From Coraliomargarita sp965656715 (GTDB taxonomy: Bacteria > Verrucomicrobiota > Verrucomicrobiia > Opitutales > Coraliomargaritaceae): a stretch of 64,000 nucleotides of DNA. Shown in pieces: positions 1 to 15,000 of this stretch (its first letter is position 1; each line of letters begins with the position of its first letter). The notes under the pieces were generated by a model that saw only the letters and a program-made list of their open reading frames with translations, was not told where the DNA came from and did no database searches. The stretch is taken from assembly GCA_965656715.1 (NCBI GenBank), contig CBFHLR010000014.1, positions 1 through 64,000 of the forward strand. The letters run 5' to 3'. The translations under genes were made by a program, and so were the position numbers.

Positions 1-2
1 TT

Positions 3-3000
3 GAAATTCCGCGCACTACGATTCCTGACGTAAACGTAAGTGTTGTAGAATCGAGTGCAGTGAGCGCATTCGTTGGTGAAGTTCAGTCCGTAGTTTTCAT
101 TACTCCTTATAAAGCGACAGGAACATATACCTTGTCGATCGGTAGCTCTAAGGCGTCTGCAACATTTGCAGGTAGCATGACTCTAACAAATGAGTCGCGT
201 CTCAAGACTGCACTGGCGTCGATTCTGAATACGAGTGAATCAAATATCGGCGTAAAGTTCGATAGTGATTTCCGCGGAGCACATAAATACGACATTACAT
301 TTAACGGTGCATTGAAGGGCCAAAATATCGGCACTTTGAAGTATGAGCTGGCTGATAGTGATCTGAAATACGGTGACATTTATGTGCTTCAAGGCACCGA
401 AGGAAGTGCAGCAACTTCTGAGGTCCAAACTGTAACTTTGTCTAGTAGCGCAACTGGTTCGTTTACACTCAGTCTAAGCTATAATGGTGAGACTTACACA
501 ACTGCATCACTTGCATTTGATGCGACAACAAGTGAAGTTGATACAGCGCTCACTGCTGCTCTGAGTGAGATTGCAGACGTTGATTTGGCAGTAACAGGTA
601 ATGCCGGGGCATGGGTGATTGAGTTTGGCGGTTCTTTGACGGGAGTCGATTTGCCTGCACTTTCAGTTGTCGCGACTCCGGACGCAGTTGCTCCAAATGG
701 TGAATTTACGATTAAGTTAGGTGCTGCAACAACTTCATCGATTACCTACTCGAATGATACTGCGGCATTAGCAGCTTCGATACAATCAGCGCTTGAAGCG
801 TTATCAGTAATTGGAGCTGGCAATGTCACCGTTGAATTTGATGCAGCGACATCGAATGCAAATCTGCTGAACTTCACAGTGAAGTTTATTAATGAGCGTG
901 CCTCAGAGAATATTGATCCGTTCACAACGGTCTTCGGTGACTTAAATAATGCAACTGTTGCGCCGTATCTAGTGGTTGATGGTAAGGCTGCAGTTGCTGA
1001 AAAGCAGGGTGTCAACTTTGAACGCAACGGTGCGGAGGGTAGTTTTACACTGACTCTGAACCATGGAGGCGAAGTTTACACCACCACAGCACTCGCTTTT
1101 GATGCAGAACTTGCAGATGTGCAGGCTGCTATAGATGCAGCATTCGATGTTGCGGATGCCGACATCGATGTTGAGTTCTGGAATGGGGCTAATCTGGAAA
1201 TCAGTTTCGGTGGTGCACTCGCAGGTGTGGATATTGCTGATTTGGTTGTAGCGACAACGACAACTGTAGAGGATGCGACAATTGTGCAGACTCAGAACGG
1301 TGTAACAAATATCGAACCTGCGCAGGATGCAGAAACTTTGGTCGTTGATTATGCAACTACACCAATTGATGTCTTGGTAGGAACCGGTGGCACTACGATG
1401 ACTTTGACCATGGATGGTGCAGATGGTGAATTGCTGAAGGCCACAGGCGACTTCAATCTTGGGTTTTACGATGTCTTTTCCTTGAGCGGCAGCTTTGGAA
1501 TCGAGTTCTCTACTGAGTCATTGATTCTCTCTGACGGTAACCCTGTAACAGTTGATTTGCTCACAATCGGTGGCACGGTCGACGATGCATTCTTTGGTTT
1601 GAATGGTGGCACCGACGATGCGATTGGTCTTGAACTTGGTGGTCTTGAGTTCGCATTGGCAGTTATGACGGATCAATCCGATAGCACTCGTGAGTGGGTT
1701 GCGCTTGAGGCATCCGCTGCTAGCTCTGAATTTGTTGGTGTCCCTGGTCTAACGCTAAGCTCCACACTCTTTAATGTGCAGATTAATAGCGAAGCAATGG
1801 ATGGCACTTTGGTTGATTTCGCACAAATGCCACTAGCGGTTGCGATTGGCACTGATAAAGAACTGACATTGAGCATGGATGGCTCACGTGGTGAATTACT
1901 ACAAGCATCTGGCCAGATTGAGATCAGCTTGTATGACTTTTTCTCAGTTTCTGGAAACTTTGCTTTTGCTGCGGAATCTGCCGATTTGAAGTTTGAGGAT
2001 AGTTCGTCAGTGAGCGTCGACCTACTGACACTCGGCGCATCTGATGTTGATGCATTTGTTGGAATAAATGGCGGGACTGATGATGCAATTGGATTACAGC
2101 TCGAAGATGCCGAGTTTGCTTTGGCATTGATGACTGATAAGTCCGATACGTCACGATCTTGGACAGCCCTTAAGGCGGGTGCCGGAACTGTCGAGTTTGT
2201 TGGACTTGATGGCGTCGAGCTGTCTGCGGATACGCTCGCAATTGAAATTAACAATGCAGCGAGTGACGATTCTTTGATTGATTTTAGTAAGCAGAATCTA
2301 TCGATGAGCACAGGCCCTCCGGGATCTGAGATCTTATTTGATATGGATGCCGCTGAAGGTGAACTGCTCCGTGCTTCTGGGCAGTGGAATCTGGATCTTT
2401 ACGATTTCTTCAGCGTGAGCGGCGCATTCGGATTTACGATTTCGTCTGGCTCAGTGACACTCAACGATACCAGCACGGTTGATGTTGATCAGATTCTATT
2501 AGGAGCAAGTAATGTAGATGCCTTTGTAGGCGTGAACGGTAATTCGGATGATGCCGTTGGATTCGAGTTGGTAAATGCAGGTTTCGCATTGGCATTACTG
2601 ACAGATCAGAATGACGCGAGCCGAGCATGGGCAAGTCTTCAAGCGACTGCTGACTCAGCATCATTCTCAGGTATTGATGACCTGACACTAAGCGCCGGCT
2701 CAATGAAGGTGCTGATCAATGGTGCTGCAAATGATGGCACAGTCGTTGATTATAAAGAGACTGATTTGACTGTGGTCACAGGGCCTGCTGCGAGCGTGAC
2801 GTTTGATATGGATGGCTCCAAGGGTGAGCTGATCGCAGCGGAAACAAGTGTTGATATTGACCTGTTTGGCTTCTTTACCCTTTCGGGCTCAGTTGCCTTC
2901 GAAGCCTCATCCACTACAATTGACTTGAGTGATGGCACCACTGTGGAAGTGGATGTGCTGACAATCGGTGGATCAAATTTGAGCGCGTTTGTAGGCAGTG

Positions 3001-6000
3001 ATGCAGGGACTGCATCAGCACTGGGCATGAGCTTGTCAGGTGTTGATTTCGGACTCGCATTTTTAACTGACCAAAACAATGCGGCACGCACGTGGCTGAC
3101 ACTTCAAGCTTCGGTCGGATCGGCGAGCTTTATTGGTGTCTCAGACGTTACTATTGCGGTAACGACTCTTGACGTCTTTATTAATGACTTCGCCTCAGAT
3201 TCTACATTGGTGGACTATTCTACCAACAAGCTCGAGGTAAATACTGGAAACTCCAGCTCGATCGAGTTTGATATCGATGGCAAAGAGGGACGCTTACTGG
3301 CCGCATCCGGTAGTCTTGAAGTTACAGTGTTAGGATATACGCTGAGCGGTGACTTCTCCTTTGAGCAATCAACTGCAACTGACGGCACAAAGACAACAAT
3401 ACTTTCTGCTGCAAATGTAACGATTCCTGGTTTTGCTGGTGAGGGTAGTGGCGGATCACCGATTAACATTAATCAAGCGGGTGGCCTCTTCATTATTACG
3501 GAGGACGGTATGGCCGGTGTGCTTGGCTTTGTTGCCGATTCTGACTTCGGTTTATTCAGTGCGGGCGCGAACGTAAAGCTTGAGATCAACAATACCGGTA
3601 AGGCATTTGATGTCAGTGGTGCCTACGGCGCAGTCCAATTAGATGCGGGTGAATATACACGACTTGTTCTAGAAGACTTATCGGTGTCTTTACCTGGTGT
3701 CGATATTAGTGGTGACTTTAGTTTCTCAAGCGACAATTCCGGCTCTGGCGCGAAGGTAATCGTTGGTAATGATGTTAGTGTATTTGTCGGAGACAACGTC
3801 AGCAGCGATCGCGTTGGGCTCGAATTGCTCAATGGAACAGCTGTTTTTATCAGCAATGGCGGTAAGCTTGCTGGTTATGTAACTGGTGAAGTGACACTAC
3901 TTGGGGTGGATGGCCTTGAAGTTACTTCGACAATGACCTTCCGCATTAATGAATTGACTGGCGCTGTGAGTGATTCGTTCACATTGGGCGGCGAGACGAT
4001 TCAGATTCAATTTGGTGCAAATGAAGTGGCCAAGAACGGAACCTCTTTCATCCAATTCGCAGCTGAAGATGTGCGCATCAATGTTGCTGATGTCGTCGAA
4101 GTGAGTGGAGATGTTGCGTTCACGAGAACGGATAATCAGTTCCTAGTGGGAGGTAAGGATATTTCGGTGTTCGTCGGTGATGGCCCACTGACACTTGCAG
4201 ATGGCACACGTAACCCTGATGCAATTGGTTTCCTTGTCTCGGACATTGAATTAGCAATGGTCGTCTACACTGATGCAGCTGGTAAATACGCCGTGACTGG
4301 TAACGGTGCACCATCATTTGTAGGGCTTGGTGATGGATTGGCATTCCCCGATGAGGTTGACCTATCTATCGGATTTGCACTGAACCGCACTGGAGCTGCA
4401 CTGGACCTCGTCATTCCGGCAGGCGCTGAGTCTGTCGAACTTAAGTTCGTGGATGGTGATCCAACACTCGCAATAACTGGCGCGGTTACATTTGGTTACG
4501 AAGGTGTTTTCGAGATCAGCGGCCAGATGCAAGTGCGCCCGAAGGCAAACGGTGAGATCGACATTCAGATCACCACCGCATCGCTTGATATCTTCATCGA
4601 TGATGAAGTTGCATTTGGTATTGAAGGTAATGCGTCCTTTAAGATTCACCCAGTTACAGGCTTCAACCTAAAGGATTTCAACTTCAACGAAGTGACTATT
4701 TTCGGGAAGGATTTGGCGCTGCCAACGATACCAGTGCTTCCAAGTTCTCCACTGACGGCAGATTTAGCATCACCATTTGATGGAGAAGCAATACTTGCGG
4801 CTGAGCTGAATGCACAGGGCTTTATCGACATTACATTCAATGATGTAAATGGCCTTGGTTTGAAGCCCATCTCGCTTAATGGAGATGAGTTTAAGATTTA
4901 TCAAGGTGGCGTCGATGTGACTGGCGGCCTCGGGTTCTCGGCACCGGTCCTTATTTCCGGAACGACATATCGCTACACTTTCACAGGTTCGTTTGTTGCG
5001 GATAAGCAATACGAAGTGAAGTTCGTTGCAGGAGCATGGGAAGATGCTGGTGGTGCGAAGAGTATTGAGGAGTATGAGCACTTCCGCGTGGTTTCTGCGA
5101 TCGACTCTGATGTAGCGATCGCACCAGACGCACATTTCAAATCATTGACTTCAGATGTCGTGCTAGATCCGATGCGTTTGAATGCACAGGGATACCTCGA
5201 TATAGTATTCAATGGTCCGAGTGGATCGCTTAGCGGAATCAACGGGGATGAGTTCACGCTGACAGGCACTGCACTAGGTGACGCAAAACTATCAAGTCGT
5301 GCACCGGTAAATCTGGGCAATGATACTTACCGATTCTATCTGGAAGATAAAGACACGACCAATGCGGTAGATCTGTTTGTCGATGGTAGTCTGCAGATCA
5401 AATTCATTGCTGGCACATATACTTTCGCTGGCGTCTCTAATTTGGCGGCTACTGAGAGCTTTACTTTCGATACGTCAAAGTCTTCGACCGCGACATCGCC
5501 TGATGATTCGACCATCAATATCGGTCCTCTCAGTGTTAAAGGCCCATCGATTGGCCTCGGCGATTTGAGCTTCGATAACGGCACTCTTGTCATTGGCATT
5601 ATACTCCGTGCGGAGATGGCAGGGTTGAGCTTTGGCAGCGCACAAGGAACGAGTGGCGTGACTGCTAAGGTCGAAACTCTGACCATCGGTTTTGACCTTG
5701 GTATTGGCTTGAGCGGCGGATTCTCGATTTCACCAACAGGTGCATTCTCTGTCTCTGCTGGAACGCTCGAAATTGACGTGCCGAATGCAGTGAAGGTTGA
5801 AGCTTCGAATTTGACGATCAGCTATGATCCGAAAGGTGCAGATGATCAGGAGCTACTATCGGTTGATACTGTTAAAGTAACCTTCCCAGCAGTTGGTGTG
5901 ACCGGTTCTCTGTCTCCGATCATGGTCGAAGATGAACTTGTTCCGGGACTTGTAGTCCGTGCGAATGGTTTCGCTCTTGGTCAAGGCGAGATTGCTTGGG

Positions 6001-9000
6001 GCGTGGATGATCCGACCAGAACGATTTCGGTCGGCGGTGTTATAGAACTAGACGATGTGCGTATTGGGGTCACGAATCTCGATGTAACATTCGGTCAATC
6101 AGTCGATTTCGATGGCTCGATCTACTTTGCTTCAGGCGGTGCGAAGCTGAAGCTCGGCAGTGCATTCAATGCGACGATTGTAGATCGTGACTCCGCTGAT
6201 GATAAGAATCCGGATGGTTCTGCAAATACTGAGGCACTTCGCGCTGCACTGCTGTTTGAGAATGGTAAGGCACAAGGTCTTAAGTTTGAGGCCGATACGT
6301 TGAAGCTCTCCTTCGGTGCTTCTGGATTCTTAGTAATCGGGGCACAAGACTTTATCCTTGATACCACTGCAACAGGCGACGATGCCTTGGTGTCCTTTGG
6401 TGCTGTATCTGCAGATGTCAATATTAGTGGATTTGCGTTGGGCGGCGAGGCACGTAACTTCTACATTACTGCAAACGGCAAATTTAAAGCAGGTCGTGTC
6501 GACGATCCAAATGCTGATTTCACAGTAATCTTGAATATCGGCGGTGCAGATGGCAGTGCCTTCAAGTGGCCGGACTTCTTGCCGATCCGGATCACCAAGA
6601 TCGGTCTACAGTTTGACGATATTGAGAATGATCCTGGTGACTTTAAGATTTTGCTGAGTGCTTCGGTTACGAGCATCAAGGGAATTCCAGGTGTTCAAGT
6701 CTCTGGTGCAATTGATGGTATTGTGATTGATCCAGGTCTATTGGCTCAGGGCAAATTCCCGATCATCGATATCGCAGGAATCGGAGTTTCTGTGTCGGGT
6801 AACATGTTTGGCGGTGAGGTATCCGGTGCATTGATTGGTGGCATCTTGAAGGTGAACAATGACGGTGCTGGTGGCTATAGCGTGGTCGATGCATTCGATA
6901 ATTCAACTGAGGTGACAGACCGAATCTTATTCTTCGGTGTCGAAGGTGGTTTAACCATTGCTGGCACAGGAGGCTTCACGATTCGCTTTGCACTTTCTGA
7001 GCTCGGACCACTTGGTGTGTTTGTGAATGTCGAGATTCCTGGTGGCATCATGCTGGATCCAGTTTACACCAAGATCTCGATCAACGATTTCTCTGCTGGT
7101 GTAGAATTCTTCAAGAGTTTGCCTTCGATTTCTGAGCCAGAAGAACTACGTAACCCTGAGTTCCAGATCGATGGCAGTATGACTGCTGACCAATGGCTGA
7201 CGTCGGTTAAGGGGCAGGTCTTCAATCAGTATGTCGCGATTCAGAGCAATCCAAACATGGCTGGATTCTTCGCTGCGTTTACACAGCCCATGATCATTAA
7301 GGGCTCTGCGAAAATATATACTCAGTATACTTCGCAATTCGTCTTCAATGGTCAGGTCGATGTTGTCTTAAGCACAGATGGTAAGGTTTTGATTAAGGGT
7401 AAGCTGAATTTCTTCGGTGATACTGTGAGCACTAGTGCGAGCCTTTACCTTGATATGTCAGCAATTGCTCAAGGCCGTGCAGATGTTTTCTTCCTCGCGG
7501 ATCTGCCAGACCAGCTTCCTGTCTTTACGGTCTTCGGTAAGATGAACATCGGTATCGTAAATAGCGAAGGTGAGACAGTGAATATTCCTGTGGTGAACCT
7601 TGCGGAAGTGGGCTCATTACAAGAGGCAATTGCCTCAGTTGTGCGTCCTGTAGGAACCGAGGACTCTGACCTAGGTAGCCTTAACCTGAACCTACAGGAT
7701 GGTTCATATTATGTTGATATCGTTTATTCCGCAGCCGCTGGTCACCGTATCGACTATCAGTCGATTCTTGATGCTCAGGATGAATTCACCGCTCAACTGC
7801 TTGGAGTGGATGGCTCATTGTTGAACCTGACTTTTGATTCCAGCCCACTGGCAATTGAAACAGTTATCACAGCAAATGGAACCGTCGTGGAGAACGTGGT
7901 CATTGCAGGCCCAACAGAATTAGCCAATAAGGGCATTAACCGCTTCCGCTACAAGATTACGAATACGAACTTCAAGTGGGTTGCTGGCCAGCTGAACTTG
8001 AGCTTTATTGATGGTGGTTGGACACAGATTAAGACTGCAGACAATAGTGCAGACAATATTGAGGCTTCAACGGTGGTGGCGCAGATCGAAGGTTCGAGCG
8101 CTCAGCTAAGCAATCCAATAGGAAACGGCACCATTGGTTTAGTTGATATCAATGCACGTAAGTATATCGATATCACTTTTGCACCAAGCACTACTGTCGG
8201 TGCTACGATTGACTTCACGTCCGCACCGTCGTTGACCCTTACTGGGGCTGGAGTTGGCACTGCTGCTCTTGATGGTGCAGCGACTGATTTAGGTAATGGT
8301 GTATTCCGCTATGCATTCACTGGTGAGTTTGTAGTTGGTGATGTCTTGATCGAGATTGCTGCGGATGCATTCCAAGACTCGGCTGGAGTTGGTAACCAAG
8401 TCCAAAAGATGATTTTTGGTGTCACTGGTAGTGAGGGCACCGCAGATATCGAGGAGACCGCGGTTGTAGGAATGGGCACTTTGGGCTCACGTGGATATAT
8501 CGATGTAGTATTCACACCTGCGACCGGTGCTGAGATTGATCTCGATACACTCAATGATGGTTTGGCAGAACTGAAGCTGACAATGTCCGACGGAACATTG
8601 CTGTCTCTTTCTCTCGATCCGACACAGCCTGGTGATCTTGCTGGCACTGACACATATCGCTATAGTTTCACCGGTAAACTTGTTGCAGGTATCGCGACAC
8701 TAGAGTTCGTAGCAGGTAGCTTCGCCGATACGGATGGAGTCGCGAACCTCGGCCGCGTTGTTACATTTGATATTGATCAGCCCACAGCAGCGTTGAGCAA
8801 CTTGGGTTCGAACGCCTCCTTCAAGGAAGACGAGATCAATGAGAGTGACAGTGCCCTCTATGATGGCAGTGGTGATCGCTACTTCGAGTTCCAACTTAGC
8901 ACGGGTGTGAATGGAGCGGATATCGACATTAGCTCGGTCGATATTGAAGACTTGATCGTGACCGGTGCGATTACGACACGAGTCTACTTTGGTGCACTGA

Positions 9001-12000
9001 GCGCCAATGCGACTTCGAATACTTTGACAATCGAAGCGCATGGCTATGAGCAAGGTGATGCTGTTGTTCTTGTTCAATTAGTCGGCGCATCGCTCAATTC
9101 CCTGCAGTCAGGTGCTCGCTATACTGTTAAAGTCATCGATGAAAATACGATCCAGTTGATTGATGGCATGAACGCAACTGTCGCATTGGATGAATTGGCT
9201 GCTTCGACGGCAGCCTTCCGTTTGGACCAGACAGTTCGCACGATTCCAGATATTAAGATTTTGGAAGTGACCTATGATGAAGCGACCGATCGATTCCGCT
9301 TCTACTATGGTCGTAAGATCGAGCTCGATAGTTCTGCAGAAGAATTAAGCCTGTATTTCAAGATGGCTGAAGGTGCTTTTGCTGATACCGAGGGCAACAC
9401 ATCCGCTGCGTTCTTCGATACGATTACTGTTGTAAAGCCAGGAGTGGAATTGTTCTTCAACCTGGAAGGTGGCTATCGTTTGAACTCTCTAGGGCTGGAT
9501 GATGATCCTGTGCTTGAGGTCCGTGGTGGCGTGCGCTTTGAGGTGGCGATTATTAATGAGCCTGACGGCACTAAGGGTGCACGGTTTGAGTTGGCATTTA
9601 ATGGCACACTGAAGGTCATCGGTCTCGGTAACCTCGGCTCTGCTGCTGGTATCTTGGTTTACGATGCAGTTTCTCCGGCAGGTGTGGACCCCGAGGCTGT
9701 CACTGTCGGTGAGCTATTCAGCGACCTAGGCCTACCTGACACTCTGGATGATAGTATTGCGAATCTAGCGATGCCAAAGATCTGGGGTGTGATGACTTAC
9801 CAGAGTAACCTAGCATTCCTGCAGAATCTAGGTATCGATGCGGAGACCTCATCTACTTTCCAGATCAATACGACCCGCGTTGATAAGATTGAAACTCTGA
9901 AGCTCGAAGGCGTTCCAGGTGATATCATCGAGAATGAGGATGGTTCACTCGCGTCGATTGCATTCTTGGAGGCGTATGGCATAGATCTGAGTGCTGGCTC
10001 ACTTGCAGGTGATGTTCAAGCGATGTTTGCTGCGGCTGGGATCATGTTAAGTGAGGATATAGAAATTTTCACTTTGATTTCTGATAATCTCTGGCGCGTG
10101 GAAGATAATACGACTGGCGATCAGTATTTCTTGGAACGTAGTAATATTACAGATCTTGAGGATATTGCTGCTGATGAGCAAGTGGTGCTCAATCTACGTG
10201 GTGAAGAGCAAACTTACACGATTGCAGCAAAGGGCTTGTTGATCGCCGGTTACGCACGATTCAAGTTAGGATTCGGTCCGGATGCTGAAGATAAATTGAT
10301 CGTTACGCAGGGTGCATTTGCGATCCAGGTCGCGGTTGCAGATATGCAATTCTTCGTCAACGGCGAGATGATGATTGGCAAACCAGATGCGCCATTATTC
10401 CAACTGCGTGCGCAGACACTATTTATAGCGACAGGTGATGGTTTTGCCGGACGCTTCTTTGTAGGTGCAAGTATTGATCTGCCTGGTAGCCGTATTGCTG
10501 GTGCGATTGAGGTTAATTTCAACACGACCTTCAAGGAGTATGTGTATCAGGTGCCTAGCTTCATTCGCAATGCGGTGAGTGTCGATTCGATCACGATTAC
10601 TGCGGGTCCACCGCAATCGGACGGCAGCGTTGCGGATCCGTCCCTCTATTTTGGTATTAAGGTGATTGGGGTGTTCGATGTGCTCGGTGTCTATGAGTTG
10701 GAAGGCGAATTTGAGTTCTACCTCCAAACTGATGCCTTTACTGTAGATGTGGATGCATCTCTAGACTTTGGTTTAGGTGCTGTTGCCGCCAAGGGCATAC
10801 TGAATCTCGATGCTGAAGGCGTCTATGGTTCGCTAGAAATTAGTGCTGATGCTGATGTAGCTCTTCTTGGCACAGACTTGTTCCGCTTCACCGGTAATAT
10901 GCGCTTAGAGGTGAATGGCACTTCAACTGCCAAGACAATTAAAGTCTTCGACCTTGATTCAGAGGGTAACTTACAGTTCGAAGTTGATGATTCTGTCAAA
11001 TTGAAGGACGACACCATCGCAGCACAGACATTCCGCGTGCAGATCATGGGACATCTCTATGTGATCGAGATTATCGATTTCTCAGGTAGCTTCTCATTGA
11101 GCCTTAGCGAGGATGGTATCACAATCGGCGTCGCAGCGGATGTGAATATTTTAGATATCATCAAGTTCCGCTTTGATGAGTCCATTAGCATCGCAAAAAT
11201 CGGAATTCCAGCGCTGGTGGTGAATGAGTCGGTTAATGTGAATTTCGACCTCGATGGATTGATCGAGACCGATGCTACATTTACTCTGAAATTGAATACA
11301 GGATTCGAAGCTGCGTCTGGTGTGGATGCTCAATCCTTTAGCATCGCAGCTGCTGGGCAAATCTCACTGATGGATTTCATTCACTTGAAGGGTAACTTTG
11401 AGTTCAAGCTTGGCGATAAAACACGTGTTAACGTGAAGACTGGCCTGCCAGCATTATTAGGTGAAACACTTGGTCCAATCTTTAGCCCATTCTTAGACGC
11501 AATTGCTGCGCTAGATGGCTCCTCAGTCAGCAATGATTTGAGCACCATTAGTAACTTGGAGGTTAATGTCATTTCCTTCGGTGCGAGTGATGTGAAGGCA
11601 TTCATCGGCGTCGGTGATGTTGATATGGACGTTGCGTTGAATGAACAAAGCCTATTCGGCTTTGCTCTGGAAGATTTCGAAATCGGTATGGCACTGTTTA
11701 CAAGCGCGAAGGTGCCGTTCTTGCCGCCGATGATTTCCGCCTATGCTAAGGCTACCGACTTCGCGTTCCTTGGTGGCGGCAACATGATGGACATCAGCGT
11801 TGATGAGATTGAGATCTACATGAATTCTGGTTACAACTGGCCTGCAGATCCATTAGTTGTATTCCCACCAACGGTTGACTTTGCCTCAAGCTTCCCAGCC
11901 GAAGTAGATAATCGCACATCGCAAGATGATCCTGTGCTTGTTTCAGACGACTTGAATGGGAATGGCATGATTGATCCTGCGGGCTACCCACTCGCTACAG

Positions 12001-15000
12001 GTGGCACACCAGTTTATTTGGCCATGGAGGGTAATAATCGTGTCGGCATCTCTATGTCCGGAGCGACGATTCGTCTACTGGACTTCATTCACCTGCATGG
12101 TAATTTTGCGTTCGAGCTGGGAGCGCTTCAGAAGATTACTTTTAATACGGGCATCCCAAGTGACCTTGGCAATGCACTAGGCTCAATTGGAGCCGATGAC
12201 TTACTGGATACGTTGGTGAATGGTCTTGGCTACAGTGTTGGTGATAACTTTAGCACCTTCAGTGGTGTTGAATATATGTCGATGACTCTTGGAGGCTCAG
12301 ATATATCCGGATTTATTGGCTTCGGCACACCAGACTTTAGCAAGCCGTTTACCGAGCAAGATGATCTAGTTGGCTTTGGTCTGGACGATCTCGATTTCGG
12401 AATGTCGGTTTTCGTGAATAACATTCCACTGCTAATTACAGGATCTGCTTGGGATGCGATTACCGTTGGACTGAAGGCATCGTTGCCTATCTTCTATACT
12501 TTGAAGATGAATGTCGGGTCGATCGGGACCTATGGTATGGGTGATCTGTTCACCGTCAACTTGCAGGATGTATCGGTTGAGCTAAATGTTGGCACACCAT
12601 TCTTGCTCGGTGCAGTGGCGGGTGCCTCTGCAACAGGTGGCGCGGCATTCTCTCCGTCGAGCCTCACAAATCTTCCATCGCTCGACTTCGTGAAGACATT
12701 TGGAGAAGATGTGAACGGGAATGGCCTGATCGATGCGTTGTTCACTGAGGATACCAATGACAATGGCGAGCTAGACGATGGTGAGGATATCGACGGAGAT
12801 GGAATCCTCGACACTAAGGAAGATGCCAACGGTGATGGTGTATTGACCCAAGGCCTTGAGATTGAAACAGGCGGCGATCCGGTCTTACTCGACTATGATA
12901 AGATGGTAATCCGCCTATCGGTGGGTAGAGGTCAGATCTCGCTCTTTGACTTTATCCACCTGCAAGGTAGTTTCGCGTTCGACCTAGGTGCAGTGATGCG
13001 TGTGGATGTTGCGACTGGTTTCCCTGCGAACATACCTGGTGTGCCTTCGACCTTGCCAAACCAAGAAGTGGATGTGTTGACTCTTGGCGCCAGTAACGTG
13101 AATGCCTTCATTGGCTTGAATGGCCCATATTACACAGATCTGAATGGTAATGGCATTTTTGGTGAGGAAGGCATTACAGTCGAAGGTAAGGAAGTTGATG
13201 AGATCAATGAAGGTGCACTTGGCTTCTCAGTGAAGAACATGACGATTGGGTTCGCTATGATGCGCTTGAAGGCTGCGACCTTATTGCCAGGTGGGCTTGA
13301 TTCGTTTGCTCCGATTTTCTACGCAGCGAAGGCGACTGTGGATGAAGCAGCCTTTGTGGGGTCTGACATATTCGATATCAGCCTGTCGGGCATTACTCTG
13401 AAATTGAATAGTGCGACTCCTTGGCCGGGAGGTGTCGGCACTCCTGTGATTAACTTTAAGGACACACCGCTCTTTGCTGCTGAAGAAGGTTCAGGCACCG
13501 AAGGTGCGTGGGTCGCGGCTGATGATGATCGTGACGGTGATGGCAAACAGGATCCTGTTGGCCTTGAGATCTTTACTGGTGATTCATCGAATCCGATCTA
13601 CTTAGACTTTGACGGTAATGAACGGATCGCAGTTGAGGTAGCCGACGTGAAACTTCAGCTCTCACAATTTGTTTACTTGTCAGGTTCAATGGCCTTTGAA
13701 TATGGACCAACTTATATTGTAGACGTTGCTACCGGAGTGCCTTCGAATCTTAATGATTTGTCTGGTTTCTCGACTGTCTCTGGATTGATCACTGATGGCT
13801 TCAACGCTGTAAGTGGTGCGCTGGAGGGCGACGATGCTGTAACTGTCAGCAGAGATCTCTCGAAGATCAGCAATTTGGAGGTCGGTTCGATGACAATTGG
13901 TGCTTCCAATTTGACTGCCTTTATTGGTGTGCGCGACGATACGAATGATGATGGTGAAATTACTGTTGAAGATACGATCGATGCAAATGCAGTCGGCTTG
14001 CTGTTGGAAAAGGTCGATATTGGCTTGGCGCTCTTCTCACCGACCTTGAAGAATGGTGCGCTGGCGGCAGCCTTTGGCTGGCTACCAGATTTCTATGCGG
14101 GTAAGGCGACTGCAGAAACAGTGAGCCTGCGTGGATTCGGTGACTCCTTTAGTCTCGTCGCGACTGATATCTCGATCTTCCTGAATGGTGGCACCGAATG
14201 GTTCGGTATGGTTGGTCCGCCGGTTATTGACTTTGTAAGCAGTTTCCCTGCTGAGGCGTCGGACTCGTCTGAGCTTGGTTATGATGATGCGGATAATGAC
14301 GGAAAGCAGGATCCTGTGGGCTTCGAGGTGAACACTGGAAATCCGGATAAGCCTGTCTATCTCGACTTTGATGGTAATTTCCGAATCGGAGTGATTCTAG
14401 GCTCCGCAGAATTCAAGCTCTTCGACTTTGTTCACTTGAAGGGGGCGTTTGCCTTTGAAATGGGCCCAACGACGAAGATCGATATGTTCACTGGAATCTC
14501 TGCAAATCTTGCAGATACATTCCCGGGCGTAGAATCTAAGATTGATGATGTCGAGTTTGCGACGATGACAATCGGTGCTTCAGATGTTCAAGCTTGGGTT
14601 GGCTTGAATGGCTCATACTTCGGCGAAGGTGATGCGCCTGATGATGCGATAGGTCTTTATATCAATGATCTGGATTTTGGTCTCGGGATCTTTACTCCGA
14701 CATTGTTTGACCTTGTGCCTGGTGGTGTGAGCGCTCCGAAGTTCATCGGTATGAAGGCAACTGCTGCAACCGCGAGCCTTGTCGGCATGGATGGTGTAAT
14801 CTCAGCCACACTCAAGGGGATTGAGGTGTCGGTTAATTCATCAGATGTTGGTGTGCTGGGTGTGAAGCCTACACTTGATTTTGCATCGTCCTTCCCGAAG
14901 GAAGGTGACGGCGATGGAAGCGCTGTTGATACGGATGCTGAGAAGAAGCTGGATTTAGATAGTGATGGAAAACTCGATCCGGTCGGCTTCGAGGTGAGAA

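Noticed and set aside
60..62. GTG as the true start of the giant protein
   Set aside because: The frame is open upstream to the window edge and encodes similar sequence, so the gene continues to the left.
1380..3480. Regular ~465-bp repetition as a CRISPR-like or mobile repeat array
   Set aside because: The period is long, similarity is at protein rather than DNA level, and the repeats lie within a continuous coding frame.
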